Assembly (NCBI GenBank): GCA_964619955.1
Contig: CAZUJF010000002.1
Span: forward strand, 62,001 to 126,000
Origin: JACQFK01 sp964619955
GTDB taxonomy: Bacteria; Planctomycetota; MHYJ01; JACPRB01
Reading direction: 5' to 3'
Length of the DNA: 64,000 bases
Shown here: piece by piece, positions 59,074 through 64,000 of the stretch
Numbering within the stretch: the first letter of the stretch is position 1
Layout of the letters: the number at the start of each line of letters is the position of its first letter
Made by a program: the position numbers and the translations under genes
Notes under the pieces: generated by a model
Seen by the model: only the letters and a program-made list of their open reading frames with translations
What the model was told of the DNA's origin: nothing
Databases searched by the model: none

Positions 59074-61134
59074 ATGAGCGATCCCGCCGAGCGTCCCGCG
59101 GGCGCGCTGCCCCTGGCGGGGGCGGCCTACGCGTTCCTCTGCAGCCTTCATCTCGTCCTCGCCCTGTCCGTGTCCGGCACCGCGCCGGCAGACCCGCTGC
59201 TGCCCCTCTGGATGCGGCTGTCGCTGCTGGCGGCCGAGTTCGGGCTGCTGGGGCTGGGCGTCGCGCTGCTCGCGCCGGGCTTCGCGCTGCTGGGCGCGCT
59301 TCATCGGGGGGCCCCCCTGCCGCTGAAGCTGCTGACGGGGATGTTCCGCTCGACGCTCGCGGCCGGGCTGCTGGCCGCGCTCGGCGCGAGCTGGGCGGTG
59401 TTCGCGCTCGGGGGGCAGTTCCTCGACGGCGCCGGGCTGCTGTACGGGGCGGCGAATGCCGGCGCGATCGCGCGGCACGCCGCCTCCCTGCATCCCGGGC
59501 TGCTCTTCGGCCTTCCCGTGCTGGCGCTGGCGCTCGGCGCGCTGGCCTGCGAGGTCTTTCCCCGGGTCTGGGCCTCCGGGCCGCTCTTGTTCCGGCGCGC
59601 CGGGCTCGCGCTCTCCGGCGTCCTGCTCTGCGCCGGACTCTTCTTCGGCGCGGGCGGCGCCTGGATCAGCCGCGGTTACGCGGAAAAGCGCCTGGACGAC
59701 GCGCAGGGCATCACCTACTCCGGGAGCGAGCTGTATGCCCTGGGGTGGCAGCGAAGGGCGGGCCCGCTGTCCCATCTCGCCGCCCGGGCCCTTCGCGGGG
59801 AGGATTTGCTGGACCGGGAGCCCGTCGCGGACCTGCCGGAGCGGCGGCGGCCCCAGATCCCCCTGGAACAGTGGGCGGCTTCGGCCGACGCGTCGCGGGC
59901 CCGCCCCTGGAATGTCGTGCTCGTGCTCGTGGATTCGCTGCGCCCGGACCAGCTGCGCGCCTGGGGCGACGTCCGCGAAGTCATGCCGGCGCTCAACGGC
60001 CTGGGGACCGACGCGCGGATCTTCCTCGACTGCACGACGCCCGCGAGCCACACCGACTATGCGGTGCCGAGCCTCTTCGCCTCGCACTCCCCCCTGCGCT
60101 CGAAGGACGTGTACCGCTATCCCCGGCATCCCGCCTATCCCCGCGTGCTCCTGCACGACCTCTTCAAGGCGCGCGGCTACCGCACGGCGCTCTTCTCCTC
60201 GCAGAACGAGGATTGGGGGCAGATGCGGGAGTATCTGCAGACGCCGGGGCTGGACCTGCTGGAGGACGCGCGCTCGCTCGGGGACGCGGGTGAAAGAGCC
60301 GGCGTCGCCTGGACGATCGACGATGCGGTCACGATGGATGCCGCCCTGCGCTGGATCCCGTCCAAGCCGGCGCCCTTCTTCGCGGCGCTGAATCTGCAGA
60401 ACCCGCACCTGCCGTACCGCGTGCCGGAGGCGTTCCCGCGCCGCTTCGGCGCCGGGACCCCGGCGATCGCGATCACGGCGGCCGGTTTTCCGCGGGAGCA
60501 GGCGGACGCGGCGCGCGCGCTCTACGCCGACAGCCTCGCGTACGCCGATTCGCAGATCGCGCGCCTCATCGCGCATCTGAAGTCCTCCGGCTGCTGGGAC
60601 GAGACGATCCTTGTCGTCAGCGCGGACCACGGCGAGGCCTTCTTCGAGCACGGTCTGGCCGCGCACGCGAACGGCGTCTTCGAGGAGGTCGTCAAGGTCC
60701 CGCTCTTCATCCGCGCGCCGGGCCTGGTCCCGGGTCTCGAATCGCGGCCGGCGGAGCTGCTGGACGTGGCCCCGACCCTGCTCGGGCTCCTGGGGCTGCC
60801 GCCGCATCCGTCGCATCAGGGCCGGGACCTGCTGGGGCTCGATCCGGTGGCCGAGCCCCGTTCGCGTCACCTGATTTCCGACACCCCGTGGAAGACGCAT
60901 CTGGGCATCCTGCGGGGGCGGCACAAGCTGATCTTCGACGGGGATGCGGGCCGTTTCGCCCTCTACGATCTCGCGGAGGACCCGGGCGAATCCCGCGACG
61001 TGTCCGGGGCGCAGCCGGAGCTTGCGCGCGAGCTCAGGTCCCGCCTCGCCGCCTGGCGCCGCGCCCAGCTCGACTACTATTCCAATCCCCTGCGGCAGGC
61101 GTCCGAGTATCCCCCGCTCCTCGAGGATCGATGA
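59074..61134 (+). CDS. Membrane-bound alkaline-phosphatase-superfamily protein (sulfatase/phosphoglycerol transferase-like)
   Basis: The 686-residue protein has about five transmembrane segments in residues 12-215 and a large catalytic domain. Metal ligands fit VDSLRPD (Asp287) and SADHGEAF (Asp518, His519). The nucleophile position reads TPASHTDYAVPS (Thr327), not the sulfatase C/S-x-P-x-R signature. Thr with this membrane layout resembles LtaS/OpgB-type phosphoglycerol transferases and other lipid-head-group enzymes. The substrate is unknown. The preceding gene ends 13 bp upstream. Confidence 0.78.
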   Translation: MSDPAERPAGALPLAGAAYAFLCSLHLVLALSVSGTAPADPLLPLWMRLSLLAAEFGLLGLGVALLAPGFALLGALHRGAPLPLKLLTGMFRSTLAAGLLAALGASWAVFALGGQFLDGAGLLYGAANAGAIARHAASLHPGLLFGLPVLALALGALACEVFPRVWASGPLLFRRAGLALSGVLLCAGLFFGAGGAWISRGYAEKRLDDAQGITYSGSELYALGWQRRAGPLSHLAARALRGEDLLDREPVADLPERRRPQIPLEQWAASADASRARPWNVVLVLVDSLRPDQLRAWGDVREVMPALNGLGTDARIFLDCTTPASHTDYAVPSLFASHSPLRSKDVYRYPRHPAYPRVLLHDLFKARGYRTALFSSQNEDWGQMREYLQTPGLDLLEDARSLGDAGERAGVAWTIDDAVTMDAALRWIPSKPAPFFAALNLQNPHLPYRVPEAFPRRFGAGTPAIAITAAGFPREQADAARALYADSLAYADSQIARLIAHLKSSGCWDETILVVSADHGEAFFEHGLAAHANGVFEEVVKVPLFIRAPGLVPGLESRPAELLDVAPTLLGLLGLPPHPSHQGRDLLGLDPVAEPRSRHLISDTPWKTHLGILRGRHKLIFDGDAGRFALYDLAEDPGESRDVSGAQPELARELRSRLAAWRRAQLDYYSNPLRQASEYPPLLEDR

Positions 61135-61189
61135 ATCTTTGACGGCGGCGGGGGGCGGCGCATAATGGGGCCGTTCCGGAGGTGCGAAC

Positions 61190-61540
61190 GTGCAGGAAGG
61201 CGTCAGCGGCGAGCTGCCCGTCAAGACGGGCCTCTTGAAGGTCACGATCTTTCCCGGCGAGGGCCGCAACTCCATCTCGGCGGTGCGCTTCGGCGGGACC
61301 GTCAAGGCGGAGCCGGAGGGCGTCCTCGGCCGCCTGGAAAGCGCGCTCGCGGAATGCACGATCAACGACGCCCCCGCGCGGATCGAGGATTTCTTCTCGC
61401 AGAACCCCCAGGCGCTGCCCGGCATCGAGCCCGAGGACATCCTGACGGTGCTGACGTTCGCGTTCATGAAGGTCCGCCGCAGCGCGTCGACGGCGCCCGA
61501 CCCCTCCGCCTGGAAGACCCCGCCGAAGCCCAAGGTTTGA
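61190..61540 (+). CDS. Small unknown protein coupled to an acetyltransferase
   Basis: A 116-residue protein with a GTG start and no signal peptide. It has a beta-rich first half (GLLKVTIFPGEGRNSISAVRF) and an acidic helical second half. I do not recognise the family. The stop overlaps the start of the GNAT gene (TGATG), so the two are translationally coupled. A CATAAT-like -10 lies at 61161-61166. Confidence 0.55.
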   Translation: MQEGVSGELPVKTGLLKVTIFPGEGRNSISAVRFGGTVKAEPEGVLGRLESALAECTINDAPARIEDFFSQNPQALPGIEPEDILTVLTFAFMKVRRSASTAPDPSAWKTPPKPKV

Positions 61541-62016
61541 TGTCCGCGCCCCCGCCCGTCATCCGGCGCGCGCGTCTCGAGGACGTTCCGCGGCTCGTCC
61601 CGCTCTGGCGCGAGATGTGGGACCATCATGTGCCGTTTGACAGCCGCTTCCAGGCCACGGCGGCGGCGAACCTGGTGATGGAGGCCTGGATCGAGGGGCA
61701 CATCCTCGCCGAGCGCTCGGCGGTCTTCGTGGCGGAGGCGGCGGACGGCGGGCTCGAGGGCTACGCGCTGGGAATGATCCTGGAGAATCCGCCGGTGGTC
61801 CCCTGGCCGTTTTACGGGCACGTCTCGGAACTGGCGGTGCGGCGGCGCCGCCAGGGCATCGGGACCCGGCTGCTCGAGGCGCTGCAGGGCTGGTTCCGCG
61901 AGAAGGGCCTGCCCTACGCTGAGGTGAACGTGTCCGCGCGCAACGAGATGGGCCGCGCCTTCTGGCGCAAGCGCGGCTACGGGGAATTCATCGAAAGACT
62001 CCGCCGGGAGCTCTGA
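61540..62016 (+). CDS. GNAT family N-acetyltransferase
   Basis: The 158-residue protein has a GNAT fold with the acetyl-CoA signature RRRRQGIGTRLLEAL (about 100-114) and the last strands ending NVSARNEMGRAFWRKRGYGEF. It acetylates a small molecule or protein amine; the substrate is not known. The ATG at 61540 overlaps the previous gene's stop. Confidence 0.85.
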   Translation: MSAPPPVIRRARLEDVPRLVPLWREMWDHHVPFDSRFQATAAANLVMEAWIEGHILAERSAVFVAEAADGGLEGYALGMILENPPVVPWPFYGHVSELAVRRRRQGIGTRLLEALQGWFREKGLPYAEVNVSARNEMGRAFWRKRGYGEFIERLRREL

Positions 62017-62024
62017 GGGCGGAC

Positions 62025-62030
62025 TATAAT
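62025..62030 (+). promoter_or_regulatory. TATAAT -10 box of the ParB/HD-GYP gene
   Basis: A perfect TATAAT (62025-62030) ends 12 bp before the ATG at 62043. There is no good -35 box and no clear ribosome site, the same layout as at 30685. Confidence 0.4.
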
Positions 62031-62042
62031 CCCCTGACAAGC

Positions 62043-63569
62043 ATGATCGGCGAAGACCGGAGCGCGCGCGTCGAAAAGATCGCCCTGGGCCGCATCCGCA
62101 ACCGGGGCATCCCGGTGCGGGCGAACGCGGTCGAGGGGGAGATCCGGAAGCTCGCGGCCTCCATCCGGAAGTACGGGCTGCTCCAGCCCATCGTCGTGCG
62201 GCCCGCCGGCAAGGACTTCGAGGTCGTCTGCGGCCAGCGCCGCTTCCAGGCGGTTCGGCAGCTGGGCTTCGGCGAGATCGTCGCCGTCGTCCGCACGCTG
62301 GACGACCGCCAGGCCTTCGAGGTCGCGGTCGCCGAGAACGCCCGCCGCGAGCCCTTTTCAGCGGCGGACCGGGCGGAGCTGCTCCGGCGCCTCCTGGCGA
62401 TGTTTCCCGGGCGGCCGGACGGCGAACTGGAGGAATGGCTGGGGGCGGCGGCCGTCTCCGCTGAAGAAGCGCCGCCTTCCCCTCCGGCGGGCCTGGACGA
62501 CTGGCTGATGTCGCTCCCAGAGACGGAGGGGAAATCAAGCAACGTCTCGGTCGTGATGGCGGGCGGCCCGGGGCAGTCCGGCGCGGCCGATCCGGGGCCG
62601 GCGGCGGCGCCCGCCCCCGCGGTGGCCGTGTCGTCAGGTCTCGCCGGGGACACCCGCGTCCTCGTGCGTCCCGACGCCGACGCCGGCGAGGGCATGGTCT
62701 ACAAGCGCAACCTGCTCTGGCGGGTGAAGACGCTGATCAACAAGCTGACCAAGTCCGGCAAGCTCGACGCTCCGCTGATGGAGCACATCGTGTCCGAGCT
62801 CGTCCATCGCATCGACACGGAGGCGCTGCCGGACTTCCTGGACCTCAGCTACCGGGGCCGCACCAAGCGCTATGTGACGCGGCACTGCCTCAATGTGGCC
62901 AAGCTGGCGATGTTCCTCGCGCGCTCGCTCGGCATGGGCCCCGAGGAGGTGCGCGACGTCGCCATCTGCGGCCTGCTGCACGACGTGGGCATGATGAAGG
63001 TGAAACACGACGTCTTCACCAAACACGCCGCGCTCGACAAGGACGAATGGGAGCAGGTGAAGGGGCATCCCATCGAGGGCGCGCTGCTGTTGACGAAGGA
63101 GGTCGTGCTCCGCGACGTGGTGGCGCGCGTGGCGCTCGAGCACCACGAGAAGCCCGACGGGACGGGGTATCCGCAGGGCAAGAAGAAGAACGAGATCCAT
63201 CTCTACGCGCGGATCATCAACGTGGTGGACACCTACGGCGCGATGGTCTCGCCGCGGGCGCACCGCCTGCCGATGCTCCCCTCGCAGGCGATGCGGATCG
63301 TGATGGACGACGGCGCCAAGGGCATGCTCGACTGGGAGCTGGTGCAGTCCTTCGTGAAGGCGATGTCGATGTACCCGCTGGGCAGCTATCTGCGGCTCGA
63401 GGGCGGGGAGATCGCGCGGGTCGTGCGCGCCCAGCCGGACCTGCCGGACAAGCCGGTGATCGCCGTGGTGGCCGACGCCCAGCGCAACATCCTCCGGACT
63501 CCCGTCGAGATCGACCTCGCGATGACGGAGCCGATGCCCAAGTTCGAGCCGATCGCCTCGCCGATCTGA
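62043..63569 (+). CDS. ParB-like plus HD-GYP fusion protein
   Basis: The 508-residue protein joins two domains not usually found together. Residues 8-105 form a ParB/sulfiredoxin-like domain (SIRKYGLLQPIVVRP, the CGQRRFQAV signature box, and AENARRE). A disordered Ala/Pro/Gly linker (about 145-205) leads to an HD-GYP phosphodiesterase (about 225-460). It has HD at 313-314, HHExxDGxGYPxG at 367-379 and the full metal set by eye, so c-di-GMP hydrolysis is plausible. The role may link nucleotide signalling to ParB-like CTP/DNA binding. It is separate from the GNAT gene upstream by its own -10 box. Confidence 0.82.
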   Translation: MIGEDRSARVEKIALGRIRNRGIPVRANAVEGEIRKLAASIRKYGLLQPIVVRPAGKDFEVVCGQRRFQAVRQLGFGEIVAVVRTLDDRQAFEVAVAENARREPFSAADRAELLRRLLAMFPGRPDGELEEWLGAAAVSAEEAPPSPPAGLDDWLMSLPETEGKSSNVSVVMAGGPGQSGAADPGPAAAPAPAVAVSSGLAGDTRVLVRPDADAGEGMVYKRNLLWRVKTLINKLTKSGKLDAPLMEHIVSELVHRIDTEALPDFLDLSYRGRTKRYVTRHCLNVAKLAMFLARSLGMGPEEVRDVAICGLLHDVGMMKVKHDVFTKHAALDKDEWEQVKGHPIEGALLLTKEVVLRDVVARVALEHHEKPDGTGYPQGKKKNEIHLYARIINVVDTYGAMVSPRAHRLPMLPSQAMRIVMDDGAKGMLDWELVQSFVKAMSMYPLGSYLRLEGGEIARVVRAQPDLPDKPVIAVVADAQRNILRTPVEIDLAMTEPMPKFEPIASPI

Positions 63570-63573
63570 GGCG

Positions 63574-64000
63574 TCAGGCCGGGCGCTCCGGGGACGCTTC
63601 CAGCCCCCTGGCTTCGGGAGCTTCCACCTTCACCCGCCCGGGGAGGATCAGGTAGGCGCAGGGCACCGCGAAGAGCGTGAAGAACGTCGACACGAGCATG
63701 CCGCCGATGACGACGAGCGCCATCGGGACGCGGGTCTCCGAGCCCGGCCCCAGCGCGAGCGCCGGGGGGATCGCGGCGGCGATCGTCGAGATGGACGTCA
63801 TCAGGATCGGCCGCAGGCGCACCGGACAGGCCTCCAGCAGCGCCGTGCGCACGTCCTTGCCCTCCGCGCGCACGTGATTCGTGAATTCCACGAGCAGGAT
63901 CGAGTTCTTCTTCACCAGGCCCATCAGCAGCACGACGCCGATCATGCTGTACATGTTGAGCGAGGCGTCCCCCCATCGCAGCGCCAGGATGGCCCCCGTG
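63574..64000 (-). CDS. RND efflux transporter, C-terminal end (partial)
   Basis: The last 140 or so residues of an inner-membrane RND pump of AcrB type. The GLVKKNSILLVEF motif and the PLNMYS-type segment (read through the window edge as SLNMYSMIG) are family-typical, then LRPILMTSISTIAA and the closing helix. The gene continues beyond the right end of the window. It faces the ParB/HD-GYP gene, whose stop is 4 bp away. Confidence 0.88.
   Translation of the reverse strand, partial: TGAILALRWGDASLNMYSMIGVVLLMGLVKKNSILLVEFTNHVRAEGKDVRTALLEACPVRLRPILMTSISTIAAAIPPALALGPGSETRVPMALVVIGGMLVSTFFTLFAVPCAYLILPGRVKVEAPEARGLEASPERPA

Noticed and set aside
61161..61166. CATAAT as a strong promoter for the 61190 gene.
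   Set aside because: Only a weak match and no -35 box, so not listed as a separate feature.

Overview
The window is high-GC bacterial chromosome, densely coding. The phylum cannot be fixed from sequence alone. The best guess is a Planctomycetota-like or related soil bacterium. The reasons are an ECF sigma factor next to a zinc-ribbon Ser/Thr kinase, many secreted LamG, FG-GAP and glycosidase-like proteins, a type VI secretion locus with DUF2169, DUF3540, DUF4150 and pentapeptide partners, a solitary divergent GroEL, and an HD-GYP hybrid protein. No rRNA, tRNA, CRISPR array, insertion sequence or transposase was seen.

Region 1 (1-15.1 kb) is the tail and baseplate part of a type VI secretion system: hcp, tssE, tssF, tssG, clpV, an unknown gene on the opposite strand, vgrG, then DUF2169-pentapeptide, pentapeptide, DUF3540 and PAAR-like DUF4150 genes. 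tssA, B, C, J, K, L and M are not in the window. Region 2 (15.2-18.6 kb) is an accessory patch with an AbiE-type toxin-antitoxin pair behind an AT-rich operator region, a PIG-L lipoprotein and a small membrane protein ended by a very strong terminator hairpin. Region 3 (18.7-33.6 kb) is carbohydrate-oriented. A GntR regulator faces a four-gene sugar operon (binding lipoprotein, double ATPase, permease, GH32 fructanase), followed by a clan GH-A glycosidase, a LamG protein and a beta-propeller-like protein. This reads as sensing, hydrolysis and uptake of fructans plus other glycans.

Region 4 (32.7-39 kb) is a second accessory patch: an unknown protein, a nucleotidyltransferase/winged-helix pair, a beta-barrel protein, an FG-GAP lipoprotein and a chimeric pseudogene carrying a near-identical copy of the 3' end of the nearby kinase gene. 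Region 5 (39-42.7 kb) is a regulatory pair, ECF sigma factor plus membrane Ser/Thr kinase. Region 6 (42.8-50.9 kb) is a cytochrome c oxidase operon (coxB, coxA, ctaA, ctaB, coxC, subunit IV) that continues into an ABC-2 exporter, a small membrane protein and a response regulator.

Region 7 (51-64 kb) is mixed: a HExxH peptidase-like protein, GroEL with an upstream lipoprotein gene, an ECF sigma factor, SelB, a cysteine synthase-like enzyme, an NTF2-like lipoprotein, a membrane phosphatase/sulfatase-superfamily enzyme, a short unknown protein, a GNAT acetyltransferase, a ParB-like plus HD-GYP fusion, and the C-terminal end of an RND efflux pump running off the window. The most unusual items are the ParB-HD-GYP fusion, the enlarged CuA domain of CoxB, the extra domain in the sugar permease, the pentapeptide-rich T6SS tail, and the recently formed chimeric pseudogene.
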